Notes: generated by a model not told the origin, from the sequence alone. Positions 17,163-26,465 are shown, numbered from the stretch's first letter. The stretch is 64,000 nucleotides of DNA from an uncultured Pelagibacteraceae bacterium (GCA_902537845.1 CACBDC010000003.1:30856-94855); one strand, 5' to 3'. Made by a program: numbers and translations.

Positions 17163-17930
17163 CTAAAATTTTTTTCCACCTTCTAGATAAGCACACTTCT
17201 CACAAGTTTTTTCAGTTTCAGGTGGTGTATCAAGATTTAAAACTTCTTTCATTTCAATTATCTTTTTTTCTATCCAAGATGTATCTACACGGTAGGGTAT
17301 TAATGTAGTTTTGAAGTCTATTTTGTTATCAAATTTTTTATTTGTTTTTTCTCCATTACAAACATAAAAAAATGTTCGGTCTGAAACTTCAAAATTCATC
17401 TTTCTTAAAATATGAACATAAATATCCATTTGTAATTTATAGCTAAGATGCCATTCTGCATCTAGATAGGATGAGACTGTTACAGGATATGTTGACGATT
17501 GAGCTTTATAGTCTACTACAACTATTTTTTTTTCATTTAAATCAAACCAGAGATCGTCAATACCTCCATGAATTATAAGATTAGTTTTTTCATCTAAATA
17601 TGAAATTCCACCTTTTAAAGAATTTCTCCAGGTATCTAAGTCTTTGTGCTGATAAGGAACAAAGTTTAAATTATTTTTAATCATAATAGGATGGGGTTTT
17701 TGTTCTTTCCTATAAAGATCAAATTCCTTTTTTAATAACTCATCGACTGCAACGTTTAGAGCCCATCCGGGCATAGAAGGTTCTTTAAGGCCTTTAACTC
17801 GATCTAAGTAAAAGCATCGTTTACAACTAAGAAAATTAAAAAATTTGGACCTACTTATTTTAAAAGGGGTGTTTGATTTTTTATCGTATATGGATGTTTT
17901 TCTCGTTCTGAAAGATATAGCGTCTTTCAT
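17163..17930 (-). CDS. PD-(D/E)XK nuclease-superfamily protein, Cas4/RecB-like, with CxxC pairs
   Basis: A 255-residue protein. Motif order resembles the Cas4/AddB-RecB nuclease group: Cys36 and Cys39 (SCKRCFYLDRV) near the N-terminus, Asp125-126 in HGGIDDLWFD, Asp140-x-Lys142 in VVDYKAQ, Gln167 and Tyr171 in LQMDIYVHIL, and Cys243/Cys246 (TCEKCAYLEGG) at the C-terminus. The four Cys could hold an iron-sulfur cluster, as in Cas4 and AddB. No CRISPR or cas gene lies nearby. The start abuts the gltX stop, so it is probably co-transcribed with lexA-gltX; a DNA repair role is inferred only. Confidence 0.75.
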   Translation of the reverse strand: MKDAISFRTRKTSIYDKKSNTPFKISRSKFFNFLSCKRCFYLDRVKGLKEPSMPGWALNVAVDELLKKEFDLYRKEQKPHPIMIKNNLNFVPYQHKDLDTWRNSLKGGISYLDEKTNLIIHGGIDDLWFDLNEKKIVVVDYKAQSSTYPVTVSSYLDAEWHLSYKLQMDIYVHILRKMNFEVSDRTFFYVCNGEKTNKKFDNKIDFKTTLIPYRVDTSWIEKKIIEMKEVLNLDTPPETEKTCEKCAYLEGGKKF

Positions 17931-19319
17931 TTAAATTTGTTTAAGTCTTTTAACAACTTCGGTTTTATCTAATGATAAAATTACATCATATAAACCTGGC
18001 CCAAATCTTGAACCTACAAGGGCTATTCTTAAAGGTTGTCCTACACCCTTAAAATTTGTCTTATGTTTATCAATTAGAGATTTAATTATAGGTTCTAAAG
18101 CTTCTTTAGATAACGAGGATAATTTCTCATATTCATTTATAAAGTCGCTAATTACTTTCTTAGACAAATCATCAATAAGTTTTTTATCATTCGCATCAAT
18201 CTCAATTTTATCATTAATAATATATTGAGCATTATTCCAAATATCCTCAAGAGTTTTTGCTTTATTCTTCAAAAAACCCATTGATTTTAAAAGCATATTC
18301 TCTTTTGCTTGATTTATAGGCTTTTTGTATTTCGAGATGTATTCTTTAAAGAAATTAAATAAATTTTTTTCTTCAATCATCTTTATATAAGTTTCATTGA
18401 TTGAAAAAATTCTATTCATATCTAGTTTTGAAGGCGATTTACCAACACCACTTAGGTCAAATAAATCTATACTTTCTTGTTTAGTAAAAATCTCTTTATC
18501 TTTATAAGACCACCCTAATCTTAATAAATAATTTCTTAAAGCATCTGAAATAATTCCAATCTTAATATAATCTTCAAGGGTAGAAGCGTTATCTCTTTTA
18601 GATAATTTTTTTCCTTGTTCACTGTGAATTAAAGGAATGTGTGCAAAGCTTGGAACCTCCCAATCCATAGCATCATAGATCTGTTTTTGTTTAAAAGAAT
18701 TAATCATATGATCATCACCTCTAATTACATGTGTAATTTTCATCTCATGGTCATCAACTGTGGCTGATAATTGATATGTTGGTGATTTATCTTTTCTTAA
18801 TATTACAAAATCTTCAATTGTGGAATTTGAAATATTTCTTTCGCCTTGAACTAAATCTTTTATAATTGTGTTTCCGGAAATTTTACTTTTAAACCTAATT
18901 ACCGGTTTTACACCCTCTGGAATCACAAGGTCTTTTGCGTCTCTCCATTTTCTATTATAAACATACGGTATACCTTGTTTTTTACACTTCTCTTTTTGTT
19001 CATTTATTTCTTCTTCTGAGCAATAACATTCATAAGCAAAACCTTTTTTAATAAGCTCTTCAGCAACAGCGATGTGTTTATCAATATTTTCAGATTGAAT
19101 ATACTCCTTCCCATCATGTTCAATGCCAAGCCAAGATAATGAGGAAATAATTTGTTTTTTGAATTCGTCTTTTGATCTTTCTTTGTCAGTATCTTCAATT
19201 CTTAAGAAGTATTTACCTTTGTTTCTTTTGGCTAAAAGCCAATTAAATAAAGCTGTTCGAACACCGCCAATGTGAAGAGGCCCAGTAGGAGAGGGCGCAA
19301 ACCTACAATTAAAAGACAT
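17931..19319 (-). CDS. gltX: Glutamyl-tRNA synthetase
   Basis: Class I aminoacyl-tRNA synthetase charging tRNA-Glu, possibly also tRNA-Gln for later amidation. The 462-residue product has the HIGH-type motif FAPSPTGPLHIGGVRTALFN at residues 7-26, the RIEDTDKERS motif and KMSKS-type KLSKRDNAS near residue 240. The C-terminal anticodon-binding domain ends in VGSRFGPGLYDVI. It follows lexA by 19 bp, a remnant of the alphaproteobacterial lexA-comEC-gltX order, here without comEC. Confidence 0.96.
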   Translation of the reverse strand: MSFNCRFAPSPTGPLHIGGVRTALFNWLLAKRNKGKYFLRIEDTDKERSKDEFKKQIISSLSWLGIEHDGKEYIQSENIDKHIAVAEELIKKGFAYECYCSEEEINEQKEKCKKQGIPYVYNRKWRDAKDLVIPEGVKPVIRFKSKISGNTIIKDLVQGERNISNSTIEDFVILRKDKSPTYQLSATVDDHEMKITHVIRGDDHMINSFKQKQIYDAMDWEVPSFAHIPLIHSEQGKKLSKRDNASTLEDYIKIGIISDALRNYLLRLGWSYKDKEIFTKQESIDLFDLSGVGKSPSKLDMNRIFSINETYIKMIEEKNLFNFFKEYISKYKKPINQAKENMLLKSMGFLKNKAKTLEDIWNNAQYIINDKIEIDANDKKLIDDLSKKVISDFINEYEKLSSLSKEALEPIIKSLIDKHKTNFKGVGQPLRIALVGSRFGPGLYDVILSLDKTEVVKRLKQI

Positions 19320-19338
19320 TTCTATTAATTAGACTATT

Positions 19339-20013
19339 TTAGTGAAAGTTTCTATATAAAGAAACAAGTTTACCTTGAATTTTTATTCTATTCGCAGAAT
19401 AGATTTTTGTACCGTAGTTTCTATTTGCAGCTTCTAGTGCAATAGTGTTTCCTTTTTTTCTAACTCTTTTTAAAGTTGCTTCTTGGTCATCAATTAAAAC
19501 AACTGCAATCTGACCACTATCTACATTTGAAGTTTTCTTAACGATTACTGTATCACCATCATTGATACCAGCTTCAATCATTGAGTCACCTTTTACTTTT
19601 AAACCATAATGCTCACCATTATTTTGCAAATCTTCAGGTATAGCTACTTTATCAACTTCTTGTTGAATTGCTTCAATAGGAGTTCCTGCTGCAATACTTC
19701 CTAAAACTGATACATCGCTTGATTTCGTTTTTTCTTTATCGAGCCCACCTTTTATAACGCTTGGCGTAAAGGTATTAAAAATATCATTAGCACTAGCGTT
19801 TTCTGGTAGTTTAACAACTTCTAAAGCTCTTGCTTTATGGGCCAATCTTTTTACAAATCCTCGCTCTTCTAAAGCTGAGATTAATCTATGAATTCCTGAT
19901 TTCGACTTAAGGTTGAGTGAATTTTTCATCTCTTCATAAGATGGAGATATTCCAGAAGATCTAATCTTCTTGTTAATGAACAATAGTAAGTTTTTTTGTT
20001 TTTTTGTAAGCAT
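19339..20013 (-). CDS. lexA: LexA repressor
   Basis: Repressor of the SOS DNA damage response. The chosen start ATG 20013 gives MLTKKQKNLLLFINKKIRSS, the usual LexA N-terminus. The frame is open to 20031, but those six codons lie in the operator-leader. The 224-residue protein has a winged-helix DNA-binding domain (residues 1-65), the self-cleavage site Ala109-Gly110 (GSIAAGTP), catalytic Ser144 (KGDSMIEAG) and Lys182 (EATLKRV). An SOS box 23-37 bp upstream indicates autorepression. The longer Thr/Ser linker is common in alphaproteobacterial LexA. Confidence 0.95.
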   Translation of the reverse strand: MLTKKQKNLLLFINKKIRSSGISPSYEEMKNSLNLKSKSGIHRLISALEERGFVKRLAHKARALEVVKLPENASANDIFNTFTPSVIKGGLDKEKTKSSDVSVLGSIAAGTPIEAIQQEVDKVAIPEDLQNNGEHYGLKVKGDSMIEAGINDGDTVIVKKTSNVDSGQIAVVLIDDQEATLKRVRKKGNTIALEAANRNYGTKIYSANRIKIQGKLVSLYRNFH

Positions 20014-20035
20014 AGAACAAACCTCGTACATACAT

Positions 20036-20050
20036 GTTCTATAAAAGTTC
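20036..20050 (-). promoter_or_regulatory. SOS box (LexA operator) of lexA
   Basis: Exact direct repeat GTTC-N7-GTTC (20036-20039 and 20047-20050, read on the plus strand), which is the alphaproteobacterial LexA recognition pattern. It lies 23 bp upstream of the lexA start codon, in the 70-bp gap between trpC and lexA, so it most likely mediates autorepression. Confidence 0.85.
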
Positions 20051-20083
20051 TATTTAAATTACAACTCGAAATAAGCCTTAATT

Positions 20084-20878
20084 TTATTGAATTATTTGAG
20101 TAAATTTTTTCAATAACTCAGCAGGATTGTCGGATTTTAAAAGTGATTCACCAATTAAAAAATTTTTAATTCCTGTCTTTTTATAAATATATTTGGCATC
20201 ACTTTCATTCTTAATACCACTCTCTGAAATGATAGGGCCTCTATGTTCTTTTAAAGTTTCAAAAATAGAAATAGTATTATTTATAGAGATATCTAATGTT
20301 TTTAAATTTCTATTATTAATACCAATTAAAGCATCTTCGTACTTTAAAGCATTTTCAGCCTCTTTATTATCATGCACTTCAACTATTACTGAAAGTTTAT
20401 GCCTCATTGCTTCAGCATAAATTTCATCTGCTAATTTAGTATCTAGTGCAGCTACTATGATTAAAATACAATCACTACCGTAACTTTTAGATAATGCAAT
20501 TTGGTAGGGATCAATAAAAAAATCTTTAGCCAAAACAGGAATTTTAAATTTATTTTTTATATCTCTTATATAATCAAGTTTACCAAGAAAATATTTTTCT
20601 TCAGTTAAAACTGAAAGGCAAGTGGCACCGTTATCTACGTACATTTTTGCAATATTTAAATGATTAAAATTTTTTACTAATTCTCCAGCAGAGGGGCTTG
20701 CTTTTTTTATCTCTGTTATCAGTGATGCCCCTTTATTACTGTTTATAACTTCTTTAAAATCTAAAAAGATGTTTAAAGATTTAATTGTATTTTCGATAGA
20801 GTCTAAAGAATTAGTATTTTTAATTTCTTTTAAAGACTCTTTTTTATTCTCAATAATTTTATCTAAAACATTAACCAT
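20084..20878 (-). CDS. trpC: Indole-3-glycerol phosphate synthase
   Basis: Closes the indole ring in tryptophan synthesis. The 264-residue TIM barrel shows SLITEIKKASPSAG with the catalytic Lys, LAKDFFIDPYQIALS, IGINNRNLKTLDI and ISESGIKNESDAKY. It is a stand-alone enzyme with no TrpF fusion. Start and trpD stop overlap by 1 bp. It is the last trp gene of the cluster; trpF, trpB and trpA are not in this window. Confidence 0.95.
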   Translation of the reverse strand: MVNVLDKIIENKKESLKEIKNTNSLDSIENTIKSLNIFLDFKEVINSNKGASLITEIKKASPSAGELVKNFNHLNIAKMYVDNGATCLSVLTEEKYFLGKLDYIRDIKNKFKIPVLAKDFFIDPYQIALSKSYGSDCILIIVAALDTKLADEIYAEAMRHKLSVIVEVHDNKEAENALKYEDALIGINNRNLKTLDISINNTISIFETLKEHRGPIISESGIKNESDAKYIYKKTGIKNFLIGESLLKSDNPAELLKKFTQIIQ

Positions 20879-21873
20879 TATTTTGATTGTAACTTTGTCA
20901 AATGTTCAAAAACTTTACCAGAACTTAGATGTTTAGCAGCTTTATCAAAAGCATTTTTAAAATTATTTTCTTTTCCTGAAACAATTAATCCAGCTGCAAC
21001 ATTTAAAGCAACGGATTGTGAGAATTCATTAGAAGTTCCCTTATAAATATCAATAATTTTTTCTGCATTGTATTCTGCATTTTTACCTTTTAAATTTTCA
21101 TTATCACCTTGAATAATACCAAGTTCTTTTGGATCAATTGTAAATTCATTAATTTTACCATTTTTTAATTCCACAACATTAGTTTTTGCAAACGGAGAAA
21201 TTTCATCCATTCCATCATCACTATGAACAATATAAGCGTGTACAACATTATTTTCTTTTAAAGCTTCTGCAAAAGGTTTCATCCATTTTTTATCAAAAAC
21301 CCCTATAACTTGTCTTTTAACTTGAGCCGGGCTACTTAAAGGACCAATTAAATTAAAAATTGTTTTCTTCCCCATTTTTTTTCTAGCAGGCCCGACGTGT
21401 TTCATAGCCGAGTGATAATTCGGGGCAAACATAAAAGCAAAATTTAAATTTTTTATACTTTCTTCCGCCTCATTTGGTTTTAAGTTAATATTTATTTTTA
21501 AAGCTTCTAATACATCTGCTGAACCACAATTAGATGAAACAGCTTTATTACCATGTTTTGCTACTTTAACTCCCATACTAGCTAAAACAATTGCAGCGGC
21601 TGTCGAAATATTTAAAGAATTTTGACCGTCTCCTCCAGTCCCACAAGTATCAATAGTGTCAGGTTCACAAGAAACTTTTGTAGCTTTATCTCTTAAGACG
21701 AAGATACCACCTGCTAATTCATCCTTTGTTTCACCTTTTTTTATTAATGCCTCTAGAATTTCAATAATTTGATTTTCTGCGTGTTTACCCTCCATTAAAT
21801 TTGAAAATAGAAATTTGCTATCCTTAAATGAAAGGTTTTGACCCTGTTTTAATTTAGCTACTATATCCGACAT
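20878..21873 (-). CDS. trpD: Anthranilate phosphoribosyltransferase
   Basis: Transfers phosphoribose to anthranilate. The 331-residue product carries the phosphoribosyl-diphosphate binding motif DTCGTGGDGQNSLNISTA, KHGNKAVSSNCGSADVLE, FAPNYHSAMKHVGPARKKMG and NLIGPLSSPA. Length and motifs are standard. It starts 1 bp after trpG and overlaps trpC by 1 bp, so trpE to trpC form one tight operon. Confidence 0.96.
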   Translation of the reverse strand: MSDIVAKLKQGQNLSFKDSKFLFSNLMEGKHAENQIIEILEALIKKGETKDELAGGIFVLRDKATKVSCEPDTIDTCGTGGDGQNSLNISTAAAIVLASMGVKVAKHGNKAVSSNCGSADVLEALKININLKPNEAEESIKNLNFAFMFAPNYHSAMKHVGPARKKMGKKTIFNLIGPLSSPAQVKRQVIGVFDKKWMKPFAEALKENNVVHAYIVHSDDGMDEISPFAKTNVVELKNGKINEFTIDPKELGIIQGDNENLKGKNAEYNAEKIIDIYKGTSNEFSQSVALNVAAGLIVSGKENNFKNAFDKAAKHLSSGKVFEHLTKLQSK

Positions 21874-21874
21874 A

Positions 21875-22441
21875 TTAGTTAGTGATAAAATTTTTAATTA
21901 ATTTCATTCCCATTTTAGTACTTATACTCTCAGGATGAAACTGAAACCCATGTATATTATAATTTTTATGCATCAAGCCCATAATTGTCTTATTTTTGGT
22001 TTCTGCAGTAATTATCAAGTCTTTTGGAAACTTTTTACGATCCACTACGAGGCTGTGATATCTCGTGGCTTCAAAATTATTTTTTATATTCCTAAATAGA
22101 CCTATTCCTTGATGTTGAATTTTACTAGTTTTTCCATGCATTAAATTCTTAGCTCTTACGATTTTTCCACCAAAAACCTGACCAATGATTTGATGACCTA
22201 GACATACTCCAAGAATGGGTATTTTTTTATGAACTTCTTTAACTATTTTTAAACAGTTACCGGCTTGATTTGGATTACCTGGACCAGGCGAGATAACAAT
22301 TTTATTATATTTTTTTCTTAAAATTGTTTTACCATCAATTTTGTCATTTCTAACTACGTCAATATTCTTTTTAAAATTAGAGATATAGTGATATAAGTTA
22401 TAAGTAAAACTGTCATAGTTATCTATTAATAAAACTTTCAT
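21875..22441 (-). CDS. trpG: Anthranilate synthase glutamine amidotransferase component
   Basis: Supplies ammonia to TrpE by hydrolysing glutamine. The 188-residue class I amidotransferase has the nucleophile Cys in ILGVCLGHQIIGQVFGG and the His-Glu pair in GFQFHPESIST, plus the SPGPGNPNQAG oxyanion strand. It directly follows trpE with no gap. It could also serve as PabA in folate synthesis, a sharing known in other bacteria; the sequence cannot decide this. Confidence 0.95.
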   Translation of the reverse strand: MKVLLIDNYDSFTYNLYHYISNFKKNIDVVRNDKIDGKTILRKKYNKIVISPGPGNPNQAGNCLKIVKEVHKKIPILGVCLGHQIIGQVFGGKIVRAKNLMHGKTSKIQHQGIGLFRNIKNNFEATRYHSLVVDRKKFPKDLIITAETKNKTIMGLMHKNYNIHGFQFHPESISTKMGMKLIKNFITN

Positions 22442-23899
22442 TTAATCGACCGCCTTCATTAAAGCTTTAGCTTTGTTGACTGTTTCAGCATACTCTTTTT
22501 CAGGTTTACTATCTGCAACTACACCAGCACCAGCTTGCACATAAAATTTTTTGTTTTTAATTAAGGCTGTTCTTAAAGCTATACACGTATCAAATTCACC
22601 GTTAGGAGTGAAATAGCCTATACCTCCTGCGTATAATTTTCTTTTATTTTTCTCTAATTCATCAATGATTTCCATTGCTCTTATTTTAGGAGCACCACTT
22701 ACAGTGCCGGCTGGAAAGCCTGATAATAAAGTCTCAAACAATGAAAATTGATTATTAAATTTACCTATAACATTAGATACGATGTGCATTACATGAGAAT
22801 ATTTTTCAACTTTAAACTTTTCAGTCACTTTAACTGTGTTTACTTTTGAAACTTTTCCAACGTCATTTCTTCCAAGATCTAATAACATTAAATGTTCTGC
22901 CAGCTCTTTTTTATCTTTTAAAAGATCTAATTCATACTTTTTGTCCCCTTTGCTATTTTTTCCTCTAGGTCTAGTACCAGCGATTGGCCTGATTGTTACT
23001 TCTCCACCTCTAAGTCTCACTAGTATTTCTGGACTGCTACCTAATATATTAAAATCTTTATAATTAAAATAAAACATAAAAGGCGAGGGATTAGATTTTC
23101 TTAAATGATTGTAAATTTCTATCGGTGTTTTATTTATTTTTCTCTCAAACCTCTGACTCAATACAACTTGAAAAATATCTCCTTTCTCAATGTATGTTTT
23201 TGCTTTTTTAACAAGTAATTTAAATTTTCCTTTTGATGTATTTGATTTAATCAAATTCTTGTTAGGTTTAAATGTAAATTGTTCTGGTAGTTTAATTTCC
23301 TCAAAACCTTCATACAAATCAAACCTTTTATTTATAGCGTCATACTCTTCCTTATAATTCGTAATTTTTGTATCTGCATATACATTCTCTACATAAAAAA
23401 TCTTTTTTTTTACATTATCGTAAATAATTAAATTTTTAGGTCTTGATAATCTAACATCGGGAATTTCAAGATCATCTTTACAACTGTTTGGTATTTTTTC
23501 TATATAACGGATAACATCATAAGAAAAATAACCTACAAGCATAGAAGACATTGAAGGTAATTGTTTTGGAATTTTTATTTTAAATTCCTTTATCAGTTTA
23601 TTTATATATTTTAATGGATCAGATTTAATCTTAATTTTTTTTTCTGAACTATAAATTGTAATAATTTTTTTATTTATATCCCAAATTTTATCAGGATTAA
23701 GACCAATTATTGTATAACGGCCTTTAATTATTCCTTTTTCAACTGACTCAAAAATAAAACTATTTTTTTCAGCCAACAAAAATCTAAATAAGTTTTCGAC
23801 CTTGTAATATTGTTTACAAGTTCTTGATCTAAATAAAATTTGATTTTTTTTTTTAGAATGATTATTTTTAAATTCTTTAAAACTTAAATTTATCTTCAT
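22442..23899 (-). CDS. trpE: Anthranilate synthase component I
   Basis: Converts chorismate to anthranilate, the first committed step to tryptophan. The 485-residue product has the chorismate-binding core with GDIFQVVLSQRFER, FMFYFNYKDFNILGSSPEIL, IRPIAGTRPRG, HLMLLDLGRNDVGKVS and FPAGTVSGAPKIRAMEIIDE. No leader peptide or attenuator can lie in front, because it overlaps the upstream chaperone gene by 4 bp, so any tryptophan control must act elsewhere or by feedback on the enzyme. Confidence 0.96.
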   Translation of the reverse strand: MKINLSFKEFKNNHSKKKNQILFRSRTCKQYYKVENLFRFLLAEKNSFIFESVEKGIIKGRYTIIGLNPDKIWDINKKIITIYSSEKKIKIKSDPLKYINKLIKEFKIKIPKQLPSMSSMLVGYFSYDVIRYIEKIPNSCKDDLEIPDVRLSRPKNLIIYDNVKKKIFYVENVYADTKITNYKEEYDAINKRFDLYEGFEEIKLPEQFTFKPNKNLIKSNTSKGKFKLLVKKAKTYIEKGDIFQVVLSQRFERKINKTPIEIYNHLRKSNPSPFMFYFNYKDFNILGSSPEILVRLRGGEVTIRPIAGTRPRGKNSKGDKKYELDLLKDKKELAEHLMLLDLGRNDVGKVSKVNTVKVTEKFKVEKYSHVMHIVSNVIGKFNNQFSLFETLLSGFPAGTVSGAPKIRAMEIIDELEKNKRKLYAGGIGYFTPNGEFDTCIALRTALIKNKKFYVQAGAGVVADSKPEKEYAETVNKAKALMKAVD

Positions 23900-25353
23900 T
23901 GAAATGAATTTTTGACACGATCTATAGTTCTTTGATTAACCTCAACTTTATACTTCTGATTAGCATTTTCGTCATAAGATTGATATATTTTGTTAATCAA
24001 GTTTAAACGTGCCTTAGCTTCGTATTGTTCAAATTCATTGCCATTTTTATCAATTTTTTTATAATCAGTTTTTTTTGTTGATATTAAAAAACTTTTTGTG
24101 AGCGTGTTGTTAGTTAAAAGATTAATGTCACCATCTCTAGTTAAAAAAATCCTTTTAACTAAACCTTCACTAAAAATATCATTTTGTTTTAAATTTGAGA
24201 TCTTATAATCATTGACAATTAATCCATTTTCATCAGCAAATTTTTTAAAATTATCTCCATCAAAAGCACCTAAACTTATATCTTTAGCTAAAGAAGTATT
24301 TTTTTCAATTTTATCTTTAAAACTTAATTGAGCAGTAAGAGCCTCTAGAACTTCAGGATCATTCATTGGTCTATTTTTTTTCTCTACATCTTTAACCTCA
24401 GCTAAATAATATTTACCTTTAATATTAATAACCTCAGGAGATTGTGGCATTTTCAAATTGAATATTTTTTTAAAGAGATTTTCTGGTAAATTTTTTATTT
24501 TGTTTTTTGCTTCGTTTTCCTTTTTTGCATTAATTTTATTAAATTCTATAATCTTTAAATTATTTGCTTTTGCAGTTTCTTCAAAAGATTGTCCATCTAA
24601 AACATTATTTTCAATAATATCTAATTGTTTAAAAAAATTTTCATCATATTCTTTACTGCCACTTATTAATTCTGGTTTAATGTCTGCGTATCTTATTGAT
24701 TTTAGTTCAGTAAAAAATACATTTTTATTTCTTTCATAAAGCTCTTTAATACTTTCTTCTGATGGTATATTTTTTGAGTGATATTTATCTAAATTGATAT
24801 ATTGAATTATTTTTGTTTGATTTTCTTTTCTAAATTCCTTTTCCACTAAAACTTCAGGTATAACAATCCCTCCTGACAATGAACTCAAAAACTGCCTTCT
24901 TTTTTCTTGTTCAACAATATTTGCTTCAAACTGAGGGGCTGTTGTTCCACTTTTGAGTAAAAATTTTTCGTATTCGGTTCTAGAAAATTTATTTTCTTTA
25001 AAAAATAATTTGTCGTTTTTAATTATATCTCTTAAAGCATTATCACTAACTACAATACCAAGTTTTTCTATTTCTAATGACATCACTTTCTTGCCGATAT
25101 AATCAGACAAAATTTGCTCAATGAGATCTGTTTTCGATAAATTTTTTATCTGTTCTTCATTTAAATTTAGTCGATTTATATAATTTATAAATTCTTGCGT
25201 GCTAATTTTATTAGAGTCTATAGTAGCAACCACGTTTTGATTTCCACCTCTAAAAACATCTCCCATGCCCCAGAAGACAAAAGGAAGAATAATTATTCCA
25301 ACCAGAAGTTTGAGAAAAAAAGATTTTGATAATTTTCCTATTGATGTTGCCAT
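23896..25353 (-). CDS. PpiD/SurA-like membrane-anchored periplasmic chaperone
   Basis: A 485-residue protein with an N-terminal membrane anchor (FFLKLLVGIIILPFVFWGMG, about residues 12-31) followed by a SurA_N-type chaperone domain (VVATIDSNKISTQEFINYIN, then LSKTDLIEQILSDYIGKKV). The remainder is long, helical and charged. A parvulin domain is only weakly suggested (GKYYLAEVKDVEKK). PpiD proteins are usually above 600 residues, so this one appears shortened. Its role would be folding of exported proteins next to the Sec channel. A 63-bp gap to tpiA holds divergent promoters. Confidence 0.82.
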   Translation of the reverse strand: MATSIGKLSKSFFLKLLVGIIILPFVFWGMGDVFRGGNQNVVATIDSNKISTQEFINYINRLNLNEEQIKNLSKTDLIEQILSDYIGKKVMSLEIEKLGIVVSDNALRDIIKNDKLFFKENKFSRTEYEKFLLKSGTTAPQFEANIVEQEKRRQFLSSLSGGIVIPEVLVEKEFRKENQTKIIQYINLDKYHSKNIPSEESIKELYERNKNVFFTELKSIRYADIKPELISGSKEYDENFFKQLDIIENNVLDGQSFEETAKANNLKIIEFNKINAKKENEAKNKIKNLPENLFKKIFNLKMPQSPEVINIKGKYYLAEVKDVEKKNRPMNDPEVLEALTAQLSFKDKIEKNTSLAKDISLGAFDGDNFKKFADENGLIVNDYKISNLKQNDIFSEGLVKRIFLTRDGDINLLTNNTLTKSFLISTKKTDYKKIDKNGNEFEQYEAKARLNLINKIYQSYDENANQKYKVEVNQRTIDRVKNSFQ

Positions 25354-25416
25354 TATATTAATTTAATAAGTTCAAAATTATACACCTATAGATTAAAAAT
25401 TAAATTAAGGCAAATT

Positions 25417-26160
25417 ATGAGATATTTTATTGGCAATTGGAAAATGTTTGGTGTGCCCAAATCCGTAAGTATTCTCAACAAAATTAATTCATACCATTCT
25501 AAGGACAAAAATAGAAACAAATATAGAATAATAATTACCCCGCCATATACTCTAATTGAAAGCTATTCAAGATATTTTAAAAATAAGAGGATTTCGATAG
25601 GCGCTCAAAACTGTTATCAGAAAGAACAATTCTCTTCGAACACTGCCGCTGTCAGCCCTTACATGATAAAAAGTGTAGGCGCTAAATATACTTTAATTGG
25701 ACACTCAGATAATAGAGCAGAGGGCGATACTGATGTAATGCTTAAGGATAAAGTTAGATATGCCATTAGAAATAACTTAAAAGTAGTTTTTTGTATTGGA
25801 GAAAACAAAACAGAGAAAAAAAATAAAAAAACACTAACTGTTCTAAAAAGACAATTAACAAAAGTTCTTGAAAAAAAATTTAATAAAAATAATATTATTG
25901 TTGCTTACGAACCTATTTGGTCTATTGGAACAGGAAAAATTCCAAATAAACAAGAATTAAAAAAAACAACCATTCATATTAAAAAAGTTTTAAAAGGAAT
26001 ATTTAAACAAAACAGTCCAGCTGTACTCTATGGTGGCTCTGTAGACGGTAGCAATGTTGAGATGTTTAAAGAAATTAAAGAAATAGATGGTTTTTTAATA
26101 GGAGGAGCATCAAAAACATCTAAGAAATTTATTGATATAATAAAGAATTACTATAGATAA
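25417..26160 (+). CDS. tpiA: Triosephosphate isomerase
   Basis: Interconverts dihydroxyacetone phosphate and glyceraldehyde 3-phosphate. The 247-residue TIM barrel has the catalytic Lys in FIGNWKMFG and the catalytic Glu in VAYEPIWSIGTG, with intact loop 6. The motif that normally reads GHSERR is GHSDNR here: the His is kept, but the conserved Glu is Asp and the next residue is Asn. It is divergent from the PpiD-like gene and only 5 bp from secG. It links glycerol uptake to lower glycolysis in this genome. Confidence 0.94.
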   Translation: MRYFIGNWKMFGVPKSVSILNKINSYHSKDKNRNKYRIIITPPYTLIESYSRYFKNKRISIGAQNCYQKEQFSSNTAAVSPYMIKSVGAKYTLIGHSDNRAEGDTDVMLKDKVRYAIRNNLKVVFCIGENKTEKKNKKTLTVLKRQLTKVLEKKFNKNNIIVAYEPIWSIGTGKIPNKQELKKTTIHIKKVLKGIFKQNSPAVLYGGSVDGSNVEMFKEIKEIDGFLIGGASKTSKKFIDIIKNYYR

Positions 26161-26165
26161 ACAGA

Positions 26166-26465
26166 ATGGAAAGTTTACTTATCTTTGTTAACATTGTTTT
26201 AGCAGTAATATTAGTAATAATTATTTTATTGCAAAGATCTGAGGGTGGTGCCTTAGGTTTAGGTGTTTCACAGGACAATTTCACGTCAGCAAGATCAGTT
26301 GGAACTTTTTTAACAAAATTAACATCCATAGTAGCAGCTCTATTTATAATTTGTAGTATTGCTATAGTTGCTATTTCACGAGATGAGTTTCGTGAAACAC
26401 AGTCAGTTTTGGAAAAAGAAGAAGAAGAAAATTCAAACCTTCCACAAATACCTCAATCTAAGTAA
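26166..26465 (+). CDS. secG: Preprotein translocase subunit SecG
   Basis: Auxiliary subunit of the SecYEG export channel. The 99-residue product has two membrane segments (VNIVLAVILVIIILLQ, and the segment around KLTSIVAALFIICSIAIVAI). They are separated by the family loop LQRSEGGALGLGVSQDNFTS. The C-terminus is a short acidic tail. The tpiA-secG-pyrG order is conserved in alphaproteobacteria. Confidence 0.93.
   Translation: MESLLIFVNIVLAVILVIIILLQRSEGGALGLGVSQDNFTSARSVGTFLTKLTSIVAALFIICSIAIVAISRDEFRETQSVLEKEEEENSNLPQIPQSK

Noticed and set aside
17163..17930. Cas4 as sign of a CRISPR system
   Set aside because: No direct repeats with spacers and no other cas genes are in the window; the gene follows lexA-gltX and is more likely a repair nuclease.
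20014..20031. Longer LexA start at 20031
   Set aside because: The six additional residues (MYEVCS) do not fit the LexA family, and the SOS box lies just upstream of them, leaving no room for a ribosome binding site.
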